From JAABUE01 sp037440925 (GTDB lineage: Bacteria; Chloroflexota; Anaerolineae; Anaerolineales; Villigracilaceae), in assembly GCA_037440925.1 (NCBI GenBank), contig JBBITF010000010.1, positions 1 to 64,000 on the forward strand: a DNA stretch of 64,000 nucleotides. The letters are read 5' to 3'. The notes beneath the pieces are model-generated. The model saw nothing but the letters and a program-made list of their open reading frames with translations, ran no database searches and had not been told where the DNA came from. Made by a program: the position numbers and the translations under genes. Positions 25,387 through 33,370 of this stretch are shown here, piece after piece; within the stretch, counting starts at the first letter, position 1, and each line of letters opens with the position of its first letter.

Positions 25387-25391
25387 TTTCC

Positions 25392-25419
25392 AGACCCTAA
25401 AGGATGACCTTTAGGGTCT
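25392..25419 (+). terminator. Terminator hairpin downstream of ssrA
   Basis: A perfect 12-bp inverted repeat (AGACCCTAAAGG and its complement) with a 4-base loop, followed by CTGATTGTTTG. The stem is strong but the T run is weak. It separates the tmRNA region from the lipoprotein gene. Confidence 0.6.
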
Positions 25420-25434
25420 CTGATTGTTTGTGCT

Positions 25435-26166
25435 ATGAAAAGAACTCTGCTGATTGGACTGTTGTTGCTGACCGCCTGCCAGGTAACGCCACCCGCTTCT
25501 ACTGCGACGGCAATCCGCTTCATCCCTACCCTTCCGCCTGCCACCGTTACCCAAACATTTTCTCCCACGCCGTCGTTTACTCCCGCCCCTGCCCCTCGTT
25601 TCTTCGTCGAAGAATTCGAGCATCCACCTACCCAATGGACGACGATATACGCTTTGGGCGAAGCGGGGCAAACGAACTTATCCCAGCAAAACAGCAAGTT
25701 GACCTTCGAACTGTACGACGCCAATACATGGCTATACGCAATTTATAATGCCTACCAATATGAAGCAGTGCATCTCGAAACGCGCGTCGAAGCCTCTCAA
25801 AGCCCAGTGAACGCTATGGGATTGATCTGTCATTACAATGAACAGAGCGGTTGGTACGAATTCAACCTCTCCAGCGAGGGTCACTACACTCTGCTTTATG
25901 GCCAATGGCTGGCACAAGGTATTGCTCACTATACTCTTATACGAAGCGAAGTCTCCGAGCGAATTCAGCGCGGCAACGCAATCAACGAACTGGGCCTGGA
26001 TTGCGCCAACAACAACGTTCAATTGTATATCAACGGAAAACTGATCCGCAAAATAGATGTCTCTCGCTTTGGGCTGGCAGGCGGCAAGGTAGGTATTGCA
26101 GTTGCTTCTTTCGACGATTTGCCGATCATCTTGTCGTTCGATTGGTTCAAAGTAAGCGAACCGTAA
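25435..26166 (+). CDS. Lipoprotein with concanavalin-like jelly-roll domain
   Basis: A 243-residue secreted lipoprotein. The signal peptide ends in LLLLTAC (lipid Cys at 15), followed by a Thr/Pro-rich linker (about 20-50). The remaining 180 residues look like a beta-sandwich of the LamG/concanavalin type (FVEEFEHPPTQW, GLICHYNEQSGWYEFNLS, VQLYINGKLIRKID, GKVGIAVASF). Such domains often bind sugars or cell-wall material. No catalytic residues are evident. No clear ribosome site precedes the ATG. Confidence 0.75.
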   Translation: MKRTLLIGLLLLTACQVTPPASTATAIRFIPTLPPATVTQTFSPTPSFTPAPAPRFFVEEFEHPPTQWTTIYALGEAGQTNLSQQNSKLTFELYDANTWLYAIYNAYQYEAVHLETRVEASQSPVNAMGLICHYNEQSGWYEFNLSSEGHYTLLYGQWLAQGIAHYTLIRSEVSERIQRGNAINELGLDCANNNVQLYINGKLIRKIDVSRFGLAGGKVGIAVASFDDLPIILSFDWFKVSEP

Positions 26167-26273
26167 GCGCCGCACAAAAATACAAATCCTCGCTTGAATA
26201 GGGTAAAATGGGATAGTTAGCATAAAACGCCGTGCCTGCTGCGTTCACTCATAATTACAAGGAGATTGTCTTC

Positions 26274-26699
26274 ATGTTCCACACCATTATCATTGCCGGA
26301 AATGTCGGCCGCGATGCAGAAATGCGTTACACCCCCACTGGTCAGGCTGTGACCTCCTTTTCTATCGCAACCAACCGCCAATACACCGCCTCCAATGGCG
26401 AACAGGTCAAAGAGACCCTTTGGTTTCGCGTTTCAGCCTGGGGCAAAACAGCAGAAATTTGCAATCAATACGTCAAGAAAGGAATGAAAGTGCTGGTAGA
26501 AGGACGTCTGACTGGCGATCCCAACACAGGCGGCCCGCGTGTGTGGACAGGACAAGACGGCTCGCCTCGCGCTTCATTTGAGGTGACTGCGGCTACTGTG
26601 CGCTTCTTGTCCTCACGGGGCGAGTTTGAAGAACCAACCGCCAGCGGCCCTATAGATGCTGGCGATACGATGCCGCCAGAGGACAATATTCCCTTCTAA
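26274..26699 (+). CDS. ssb: Single-stranded DNA-binding protein
   Basis: A 141-residue OB-fold protein that coats single-stranded DNA in replication and repair. The start MFHTIIIAGNVGRDAEMRYTP and TLWFRVSAWGKTAEICNQYV are typical SSB blocks. The acidic tail ends in EDNIPF, the peptide that recruits partner proteins. AAGGAGAT lies 8 bases before the ATG at 26274; the frame opening at 26232 is too long. It heads a rightward operon with DUF3467, translin, a membrane protein and DNPH1. Confidence 0.95.
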   Translation: MFHTIIIAGNVGRDAEMRYTPTGQAVTSFSIATNRQYTASNGEQVKETLWFRVSAWGKTAEICNQYVKKGMKVLVEGRLTGDPNTGGPRVWTGQDGSPRASFEVTAATVRFLSSRGEFEEPTASGPIDAGDTMPPEDNIPF

Positions 26700-26735
26700 C
26701 GATCCCTTAGCAAGCCTAAGAATTGGAGTCTTTGT

Positions 26736-27065
26736 ATGCAAACTCCTGTCCCGCCCGCCGGCCCAACCCTGTCATCGCCAGATGGCTTGCGACCCACATA
26801 CACTAACCTGGCACGCATCGCTCACTCGCCGGCTGACATTGTGATTGATTTTGCCCACCTTTTGCCGGGTGAACAAAATGCGGTAGTACAAACGCGCCTG
26901 GTCATGTCGCCCTTGAGCGCCAAGTTGCTCTTGCGGGCGCTGGCCGATAATATAGCGCGTTACGAAGCCGCCTTTGGAGAAATTCACGTGCCAAGTAATT
27001 CTGCCCTGGCCGAGCAACTCTTCCGTCCACGCCAAACACCCGAACCGCCTAGAGAAACCTCTTAA
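26736..27065 (+). CDS. DUF3467-family protein
   Basis: A 109-residue soluble protein. The pattern PTYTNLARIAHSPADIVIDFAHLLPG, then TRLVMSPLSAKLLLRALADNIARYEAAFGEI, matches the DUF3467 family, which is widespread and of unknown function. No catalytic motif is seen. It lies 36 bases after ssb and 3 bases before the translin gene, so all three are likely cotranscribed. Confidence 0.8.
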   Translation: MQTPVPPAGPTLSSPDGLRPTYTNLARIAHSPADIVIDFAHLLPGEQNAVVQTRLVMSPLSAKLLLRALADNIARYEAAFGEIHVPSNSALAEQLFRPRQTPEPPRETS

Positions 27066-27068
27066 CTT

Positions 27069-27722
27069 ATGCAAAAACTGGAAAGCATCGCCGAGGACAT
27101 CCGCCGGGACTTCGAGGCTCGCTCTGCCGCCCGTGACAACGCCTTAGGACAGGCGCGCCTATTGACACGCGCCTGCTCTCTGGCCATCCGCGCTGTACAT
27201 CGCGGAGAAAAGGTCGTCATGGAGGCGCACCTATCCGAGGCGCAATACCTGGCAGAAGGCCTGAAAACCGGTTTGAGCCAATACCCCGACTTGTTCTTTG
27301 CCGGATACACCCAAGATGCCCTCAAGGAATATGTAGAAGCAAACATTACATGCGCCCTAATTTGCGAGCGGCCACTTCCATCGCCTGAAACCCTGGCAGT
27401 GGCATCAGCCACCTATTTGAACGGTCTGGCAGAGGCGGTAGGAGAATTGCGGCGGCGCGTGCTGGATATTCTACGACATGGCTATTCAGAGGAGACGGAG
27501 CGCCTGCTTGGTTATATGGATGACATCTATTCTGTGCTAGTCACGATGGATTATCCCGACGCCATCACCAACGGTTTGCGCCGGCAAACCGACCTGGTTC
27601 GCAGCATTATCGAGAAGACGCGCGGCGATATTACTTTTAGCCTGCGAGGGGAGCACCTCGAACAAGCCATCGGGCGGCTGAGCGCCCAATTGAACGGCAA
27701 GCAGGCTGAGGGTGGGGGATGA
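27069..27722 (+). CDS. Translin family protein
   Basis: A 217-residue all-helical protein. The C-terminal half carries the translin signature (RRRVLDILRHGYSEETERLLGYMDDIYSVLVTMDYPDAI, TNGLRRQTDLVRSIIEKTRGDI). Translin forms octameric rings that bind single-stranded DNA or RNA, and with TRAX it cuts RNA in eukaryotes. Archaeal translins can have RNase activity. Whether the acidic catalytic residues of TRAX are present cannot be judged by eye. It is embedded between DUF3467 and a membrane protein in an ssb operon. Confidence 0.8.
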   Translation: MQKLESIAEDIRRDFEARSAARDNALGQARLLTRACSLAIRAVHRGEKVVMEAHLSEAQYLAEGLKTGLSQYPDLFFAGYTQDALKEYVEANITCALICERPLPSPETLAVASATYLNGLAEAVGELRRRVLDILRHGYSEETERLLGYMDDIYSVLVTMDYPDAITNGLRRQTDLVRSIIEKTRGDITFSLRGEHLEQAIGRLSAQLNGKQAEGGG

Positions 27723-27747
27723 TGCGAAGAGGATAAGGAGGAGGCGT

Positions 27748-28362
27748 ATGCCCAAAAGCGGTCGCCGTTATCCGCTTGTCATTTATCAGCGCATGATGGA
27801 CCGTTGGTGGCCTGCCACCTTGCTCTTGTCATTGGAATTGTTTTTGCTCGGCTGGGGAGTATCACGACAGCCAGAGGGCCTGGCTCATCCACTATCCGTT
27901 AGAGCGTTGTATGGGCTGGGGATTTTTGCTTTGGCGTTTACCGCGTTCCTGTTCCTCATCCGTAAGGCTGCATATGTCAAACCGTACAAGGATCATTTGC
28001 GGCTGGTAACGCCGTTTTTACGCTTACACATTTCCTATCGGCGTTTCCGCGGCACAACAACGACTACGATGCAGGCGCTCTTTCCTCCTTCGAGTATTTC
28101 GGGCTGGCGGCGCGAGATCATTGCCCCATTGGCATCTATGACCGCCCTGGTTATCAATCTGAACGCTTACCCTATGCCGCCGGCCATGCTGCGCTTTTTT
28201 CTTTCACCGTTCTTCTTCAAGGATAAGACTCCTCATCTCGTCATCCTGGTAGAAGACTGGTTGCGCTTCAGCGCCGAATTGGATAGTATGCGCGTTGGCG
28301 GGGGAGAGAAAAAAGCACGCCCAGCGGATAATTCTATTCTTTCACGATTGCCTCACCAATGA
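27748..28362 (+). CDS. Membrane protein of unknown function
   Basis: A 204-residue protein with two membrane helices close together near the N terminus (about 22-40 and 52-72) and a cytoplasmic-type soluble C-terminal part that looks like a PH-type membrane-associated domain (YVKPYKDHLRLVTPFLRLHISYRRF). I do not recognise the family. GGAGGAGG precedes the ATG at 27748. The frame starting at 27712 overlaps translin and is less likely. It lies between translin and DNPH1 and ends by overlapping DNPH1 by 4 bases. Confidence 0.65.
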   Translation: MPKSGRRYPLVIYQRMMDRWWPATLLLSLELFLLGWGVSRQPEGLAHPLSVRALYGLGIFALAFTAFLFLIRKAAYVKPYKDHLRLVTPFLRLHISYRRFRGTTTTTMQALFPPSSISGWRREIIAPLASMTALVINLNAYPMPPAMLRFFLSPFFFKDKTPHLVILVEDWLRFSAELDSMRVGGGEKKARPADNSILSRLPHQ

Positions 28363-28784
28363 ATGTCTACTTTGCTTGCTCCATCACCGGCGGGCGCCGC
28401 TTCGAGGCCGTTTATCAGGCCTTTGTCAGCGCCTTGTTGAGCGACGGCCATGAAGTACCTACAGCGCACCTGGCCGAGACAAACGTAGTAGCCCTGGAAA
28501 AGGTCGTTTTAGCGCAAGAGGTATACGAGCGCGACACGAATTGGATTCGCGCCTGCGACGCGCTGATCGCAGAAGTTAGCGCGCCATCACATGGCGTAGG
28601 CTATGAAATCGGTTTTGCGCTGAAGGAAAAAAAGCCGGTCTTATGCCTGGCTGAAGCAGGCTTGCCGGTATCCAAGATGATTAGCGGAAATCCAGACCCT
28701 CTTTTATGGATGCGCTATTACAAGAATGTTGAGGAAGGCATTGAAATCATCAGGCAGTTCCTGGCAAACGCCTTGACTTTGTGA
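28359..28784 (+). CDS. 2'-deoxynucleoside 5'-phosphate N-hydrolase-like protein (DNPH1/Rcl)
   Basis: A 141-residue member of the nucleoside deoxyribosyltransferase fold. The YFACSITGGRR start and SAPSHGVGYEIGFAL, which carries the catalytic Glu, match DNPH1 (Rcl), an enzyme that cleaves deoxynucleoside monophosphates and in animals removes modified nucleotides. It overlaps the membrane-protein gene by 4 bases and ends the ssb operon. The stop codon lies inside a CRP-like palindrome. Confidence 0.85.
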   Translation: MNVYFACSITGGRRFEAVYQAFVSALLSDGHEVPTAHLAETNVVALEKVVLAQEVYERDTNWIRACDALIAEVSAPSHGVGYEIGFALKEKKPVLCLAEAGLPVSKMISGNPDPLLWMRYYKNVEEGIEIIRQFLANALTL

Positions 28785-28795
28785 AGTATATCACA
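28780..28795. promoter_or_regulatory. CRP-consensus palindrome TGTGA-N6-TCACA
   Basis: A perfect match to the classical CRP half-sites spaced by 6 bases, overlapping the DNPH1 stop. A second TGTGA follows at 28803-28807, and a TTGACG-17-TATAGG promoter-like pair begins at 28811. The site centre is about 58 bases before the expected start of transcription, a typical activating position. Confidence 0.35.
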
Positions 28796-28908
28796 TATAT
28801 TCTGTGACATTTGACGATATACATAAACCAGCATATAGGCTATGATAAGGGCGGAGACGGAATAAGACACCTCCAAGATGCTCCTCACTGTCTCCTCCTT
28901 TGGCGAAA

Positions 28909-28937
28909 GCCTCCGCCGGCTCTCCACCGGCGGAGGC
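28909..28937. terminator. GC-rich hairpin, possible bidirectional terminator
   Basis: Perfect 11-bp arms (GCCTCCGCCGG / CCGGCGGAGGC) with a 7-base loop, located between two converging genes. T runs on either side are poor, so the terminator role is uncertain. Confidence 0.45.
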
Positions 28938-29018
28938 GTATTTAACGTCGGTTCGAGAGAAACAGAACTAAACGTCGCAAGGTTGGGCAGGCGCTTTTGA
29001 GCGTCTCGCAAGCAAGAG

Positions 29019-29040
29019 GCTTGGATTTGACAATCCAAGC
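29019..29040. repeat. Small palindrome with GGATT-TGAC-AATCC core
   Basis: Nine-base arms (GCTTGGATT / AATCCAAGC) around a TGAC loop. The same core with different but complementary outer bases occurs at 50541-50564. Confidence 0.5.
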
Positions 29041-29173
29041 CAGCGCGGCAGCCGCTTCTGCGGCTTGACAATCTTTTTGCTTGTGCGGATATGTCAAATC
29101 CACACATTACCCAAAGAAGGATGACAGTTGCCGTGCGCGGACTTTGCACTGTAATATTATCCCCCTAGATATT

Positions 29174-30616
29174 TCAGCCGGTAGGCAGGACAACGAAGAA
29201 AGTAGACCCTTTGCCAAGCGTCGATTCCACCCAAATGCGCCCTTGATACGCATCCACAATTGATTTGACAATCGCCAACCCCAACCCTGAGCCGCCAACG
29301 CTATCGGGAGCGTTGCTGGCGCGGTAGAATTTTTCGAAGATGCGGGCTTGTTCATGTGGCGGTATGCCCGGTCCCTGGTCGGAAATCTTGAAAATAATTT
29401 GCTGTCCCTCGGCTCGCAAAGAAACACCAATTACGCCGCCCGCAGGAGAGTATTTGATTGCATTGCCAATGAGATTATCGAACAATTGACGCAAGCGAAT
29501 GGGATTACCCCGCAGACTCGGCAAATCTGGCTGGATGTCTATTGCCAAAGACAAACCATTCACTTGTAACTGCCCCTCAACGGTATCCAAGGCAAATTTG
29601 AGAATATTTTCGGGGTGGACAACCTCACGACGCGCGTCAAAGCCCGCTTCCAAACGACTCATATCTAACAAATCATTGACCAAGGTGGTGATGCTTTCAA
29701 CGCTGGAGCGGATACGGTTGATGAACTCGACCTGCTGCTCATTGAGCGCGCCCACACGCTCGACTAATTCTGTATACCCTAGAACCGAAGTCAGCGGAGA
29801 GCGCAGGTCGTGAGATATCGTATGCACGACCTCGTTTTTCATACGGTCCAATTGTTTCAAATAACTGATGTCCTGCATGGTAATGACCGCCCCCACGCCT
29901 TCGATGGGCGTATACTGGGCATTAAAAATGCGGCCATCATCAAAACTGATTTCATGATATTTCAATGGCAAAAGTTTTGCCCGTTTGACCAGCGTGTATA
30001 TGTCTGGATGATTGATTACCTCGACAACCGGCTTGCCATTGTAATTGCCATTGAGTCCGAAAACCGAAATAACAACACGGTTGACAAATTGAATGCGACC
30101 TTCTTCGTCAAGGATAATGACACCGTCTTGGACGTTGGAAAAAATATGCTCAAAGCGTTTGCGCTCGGCCTCGCTGAGCGCAGCGCGCTTTTCCAGAGAG
30201 GCGGTGGTTTTCTTGACCTCACGCCGCAACCAATCTCCAATTCGGCGCGCATGGGCCAGGCTACGCTCCACCGCCTGGACAATATCGTCATTTCGCAAAG
30301 GTGGACACAAATAGCCGCTCAATCCACTCTGTAAGACTTGTTTACACAATGCCAGTGAATCGGTTTCAGCGTATAAAACAATCGGCATGGTTGGAAAGCG
30401 TTCCAATATCTCCCCAGCCCAGCGCAGCCCGCTCTGGCCGCTAAATTTTTCGCCAATCAACACCAAAGCCGGAACAGACTCCTGAATAATCTTCTCCAGG
30501 GCAGAAGCCTCTTGAGCCACTGCTACTTCGTAAGAAACTGCGCGAAGTGCGCGCTGCATCAGCAGCGATGTAGTCGAGTCTTCCAAAGCCAGCAAAATCA
30601 AATCGCGTTTAGGCAT
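29174..30616 (-). CDS. Sensor histidine kinase with pseudo-receiver and PAS domains
   Basis: A 480-residue cytoplasmic kinase. A receiver-like domain (about 1-125) lacks the acid pair (LALEDS), the phospho-Asp (VLIGEKF) and the switch Lys (YLCPP), so it is a pseudo-receiver. A PAS domain (about 165-265, FSNVQDGVIILDEEGRIQFVN) follows. HisKA has the phospho-His in HTISHDLRSPLTSV, and the HATPase has DQGPGIPPHEQ and GGSGLGLAIVKSI. It is downstream of a receiver-GAF gene by 13 bases and is probably its partner. Confidence 0.87.
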   Translation of the reverse strand: MPKRDLILLALEDSTTSLLMQRALRAVSYEVAVAQEASALEKIIQESVPALVLIGEKFSGQSGLRWAGEILERFPTMPIVLYAETDSLALCKQVLQSGLSGYLCPPLRNDDIVQAVERSLAHARRIGDWLRREVKKTTASLEKRAALSEAERKRFEHIFSNVQDGVIILDEEGRIQFVNRVVISVFGLNGNYNGKPVVEVINHPDIYTLVKRAKLLPLKYHEISFDDGRIFNAQYTPIEGVGAVITMQDISYLKQLDRMKNEVVHTISHDLRSPLTSVLGYTELVERVGALNEQQVEFINRIRSSVESITTLVNDLLDMSRLEAGFDARREVVHPENILKFALDTVEGQLQVNGLSLAIDIQPDLPSLRGNPIRLRQLFDNLIGNAIKYSPAGGVIGVSLRAEGQQIIFKISDQGPGIPPHEQARIFEKFYRASNAPDSVGGSGLGLAIVKSIVDAYQGRIWVESTLGKGSTFFVVLPTG

Positions 30617-30629
30617 AATATGGATAAGG

Positions 30630-31799
30630 CTATTTCCTCAATGTAAGCGCCACGGGAGGCACTGTTTTCTCTGCCGCGCGCGCCAGGCGGCGCAGGGCAG
30701 CCTGTGTGGTCTGCAATGCTTGTTGCTGTTGAGGCTGCAACGGGCCAGCCTTTCCAGCCAAAAGCAGTTCGATGGGTTGGATAGCCGCTTGGAGTTCTTC
30801 TCGAATGGCTTCACGCACCGACTCGAGCAGCGCGTTTTGCTGTTTTTCACCAGCCTTGGCCGAGTCGGCCGACTGCTCCAAAGCGCGGAAAAGACGAGCA
30901 TTGACCAATGAAATGGAGGCAAAGTCCGCCATGGCTTCGAGCAAAGTTTGGTCGGCCTGCTCGAAGGCACGCTCCTCACGCCGCAAGACAATGAGCAAAC
31001 CGATGACCTGATTCTGCACTTTGATCGGCACCACCGCCGCCGATTTACCCAGCATGGCCACGCGAAATTTCTCTAATGCCTCGCCATGAATCAACAACGT
31101 CTCCCCAGAAATCGTGACCAGGGAACTGATGCCGTCATCCAATGGTTTGTTAAGTTTCTTGGCCCAGCCCTCTGGAAGGTTATGATAAGCGGTCAACAAA
31201 AAAGCCTTACTGCTCTCATCGAGCAACATCAACCACCCGATGTCGGCAGACACAATTTGCAAAGCCCCTTCGACAATACGCGTAAACAAACGACGCTGGT
31301 CGGTAATAGAAACCATTGCCTTTCCAACGGCCAAAATGGAGGTCAATTGCCCCACTTTGCGTTGCAATTGTTCATTCAAAGCGCGCAACTGACGATCCAA
31401 CTTCTGGCGAGCGCGCGATTCGCGCGTTTGTCGCAAAGCGCGCTCCACTACCGCTACCACCTCAGCATCCCGCGCCGGCCAAGCCAGATAGTCCATGGCG
31501 CCCATACGAAAAGCCTGGATAATATCTTGCTCTTGGCCTTTTTCGGCCAGCACCACCAAAGGCACCTGAATGCCCTGAGAAGCCAGCGCCACCAGCAAAT
31601 CCTTGGCGCTCAAGCCGGGAAGATGCAAATTTGCAATGATCAAGTCCGGGGGGGCTTGAACCGCTTTCTGCAAAGCAGCCGCCGCCGCACTGACCACCGT
31701 CACCGAATAGCCTAAAGGCTGTAGAGCCTGCCGGGTAATTAAATCACTGATATCCGGGTCATCGGTCACAACAAGGATTCGTTCAAATGAGTCTGCCAT
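30630..31799 (-). CDS. Receiver-like and GAF domain protein, non-kinase
   Basis: A 389-residue cytoplasmic protein. The N-terminal receiver fold keeps the acid pair (VVTDDPD) but has Asn in place of the phospho-Asp (IIANLHLPG) and Trp in place of the Lys (YLAWPA), so it is probably not phosphorylated. A GAF domain (about 150-300, QLTSILAVGKAM..LLIVLRREERAFEQADQTL) follows, then a helical tail without HisKA or ATPase motifs. It precedes the histidine kinase in the same operon and may deliver ligand information to it. Confidence 0.82.
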   Translation of the reverse strand: MADSFERILVVTDDPDISDLITRQALQPLGYSVTVVSAAAAALQKAVQAPPDLIIANLHLPGLSAKDLLVALASQGIQVPLVVLAEKGQEQDIIQAFRMGAMDYLAWPARDAEVVAVVERALRQTRESRARQKLDRQLRALNEQLQRKVGQLTSILAVGKAMVSITDQRRLFTRIVEGALQIVSADIGWLMLLDESSKAFLLTAYHNLPEGWAKKLNKPLDDGISSLVTISGETLLIHGEALEKFRVAMLGKSAAVVPIKVQNQVIGLLIVLRREERAFEQADQTLLEAMADFASISLVNARLFRALEQSADSAKAGEKQQNALLESVREAIREELQAAIQPIELLLAGKAGPLQPQQQQALQTTQAALRRLARAAEKTVPPVALTLRK

Positions 31800-31876
31800 A
31801 GATCTTGTATCATGCGAACATTAAATTTACCGCGATGGATTGTAACACTATTACCAGAAGAACGCCGAAACCCAAC

Positions 31877-32617
31877 CTAAAATTTTCGCGTGCGCGCCAG
31901 GTAGGCCAGATACAAAGCAATCGAACCTGCAACCGCCGCATTGAGCGATTCGACTTGCCCAACCATCGGCAGCCCTAGCAGGACATCACAGGAACGGCTT
32001 GTCAGGCGGCGCATCCCTTCACCCTCCGAACCCACCACCAAGCCAATGGCGCCCTCGAGTCGCATCGTTTCTGGACCTTGGGCCTGCTTGCCGCTATCGA
32101 GGCCAATGATCCACGCTCCGGCCTCTTTCAACGCCATGATGGCTTGCGACAGGTTAAACGGCGCAATGAGTAAATGCTCACATGCTCCCGACGAGGCGTT
32201 GACCACCGCTGAGGTAACCGCTACCGCATGCGCCAGTGGGATAATGACGCCATGCACTCCCACCGCTTCAGCCGTGCGCAGTAAGGTGCCAAAGTTCTGT
32301 GGATCGTTGAGCGCATCAAGCAATAGCACAAACAGAGGCTCTTGCCGTTTTTCGGCCACAGCAAAGATGTCAGTCAGGTCTGCATAGGGGTAGGCCGAAA
32401 CTTGCAAAGCCACTCCCTGGTGATGGGTATGAATCTGATCGAGCCGGCGACGCGAAACACGATGAACAGGCACCTGACGTTCAGAGGCCAACCGCAAGAT
32501 ATCCTCCAGGCGGCCTTTTTCCTTCACGCCTTCGGCGATTTCAAGCGCAAAAAACTGTCGGCGCTGGGCGCGCAGCGCCTCGTAGACTGCATTGCGGGAA
32601 TACAGCCACTCTTTCAT
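31877..32617 (-). CDS. rlmB: RlmB/TrmH-family 23S rRNA 2'-O-ribose methyltransferase
   Basis: A 246-residue SPOUT enzyme. The N-terminal substrate-binding domain begins LYSRNAVYEALRAQRRQFFALEIAEG. The SPOUT domain has LLDALNDPQNFGTLLRTAEA, LVVGSEGEGMRRL and LPMVGQVESLNAAVAGSIALY, the three conserved motifs. It methylates G2251-type positions or a related rRNA ribose. The ATG at 32617 overlaps the formyltransferase stop by one base (TAATG), so the frame starting at 32668 is not used. Confidence 0.92.
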   Translation of the reverse strand: MKEWLYSRNAVYEALRAQRRQFFALEIAEGVKEKGRLEDILRLASERQVPVHRVSRRRLDQIHTHHQGVALQVSAYPYADLTDIFAVAEKRQEPLFVLLLDALNDPQNFGTLLRTAEAVGVHGVIIPLAHAVAVTSAVVNASSGACEHLLIAPFNLSQAIMALKEAGAWIIGLDSGKQAQGPETMRLEGAIGLVVGSEGEGMRRLTSRSCDVLLGLPMVGQVESLNAAVAGSIALYLAYLARTRKF

Positions 32618-33282
32618 TAGGGTTTGTATTCGAAGCGAAAGCCATGCAATTCTATGTATGGCTGCCAATGACGATAACTGATGGCGCGAATTCGACGAGC
32701 CATTTCCTCGCGGCTCATATCCGGTGTAATGATGAACAATTCATTGAACTGCTCACGGGTAAAAGGCGGACGCCTCCAGTGTTCCTCTGAAACAGGCAGT
32801 TCTTTTCCTTCGGCCAACAAGCCGACGATTTCAAAAAACAAAGCAATTTGGTGCTGGTAAGTGCGCTCCAGCAATTCTGCCACGCCATCCTGTGGGTACA
32901 CCGGGAAGCGCCGCACGGCAATAATTTGCCCGCTATCTACCTTCGGCGCCATATGATGACAGGTTACGCCATATTCTTGGGCATTTTCATAGAGGGCAAA
33001 ATTGTTACAGCCAATGCCGGGATATTCCGGTGAAGCCGGATGAAAATTGAAGGCAGCCTTGCGGGCGCGTTTCAACAAGAAAGAGGGCACCACCCAGCGT
33101 GAGAGGTAAGAAATGATGTAATCGCCACTCCACTCTTTGGCAACTTGAGGGAACGGGTCGCCCCAGGCGCCCAAACAATCGGTAACATGGGTAAATCGCT
33201 GACGGCAAAAATCCAGGGCGCGGATGCAATAAGCATCATCAGCCTTGCCCAGGAAAAGGATAGAAAAGTCCCGTTTGTCCAT
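32617..33282 (-). CDS. Formyltransferase-family protein, substrate unknown
   Basis: A 221-residue formyl-transfer domain. The catalytic triad residues are visible in AAFNFHPASPEYPG (Asn, His) and APKVDSGQIIAVRRFP (Asp). It lacks the C-terminal tRNA-binding domain of Fmt, so it is not a standard methionyl-tRNA formyltransferase. Sugar N-formyltransferases and other folate-dependent enzymes have this core. A TATAAT ends 8 bases before the ATG. It is coupled to rlmB by a one-base overlap. Confidence 0.78.
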   Translation of the reverse strand: MDKRDFSILFLGKADDAYCIRALDFCRQRFTHVTDCLGAWGDPFPQVAKEWSGDYIISYLSRWVVPSFLLKRARKAAFNFHPASPEYPGIGCNNFALYENAQEYGVTCHHMAPKVDSGQIIAVRRFPVYPQDGVAELLERTYQHQIALFFEIVGLLAEGKELPVSEEHWRRPPFTREQFNELFIITPDMSREEMARRIRAISYRHWQPYIELHGFRFEYKP

Positions 33283-33370
33283 TACCCCTTATTATATAAC
33301 AAGAGCCCCCTACTAGCGCGTCAAAATGATGACGGTCTCAAGATAACCCGCCTCGAGCGCAGGTCATCGG

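Larger units (their letters stand above)
28785..29173. other. Convergent intergenic region without a gene
   Basis: This lies between converging DNPH1 (+) and a histidine kinase (-). It holds the CRP-like site, a promoter-like pair, a strong GC hairpin (28909-28937), a GGATTT palindrome (29019-29040) and a GCCGC/GCGGC inverted repeat (about 29050-29063). No protein frame with support is seen. Confidence 0.55.
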
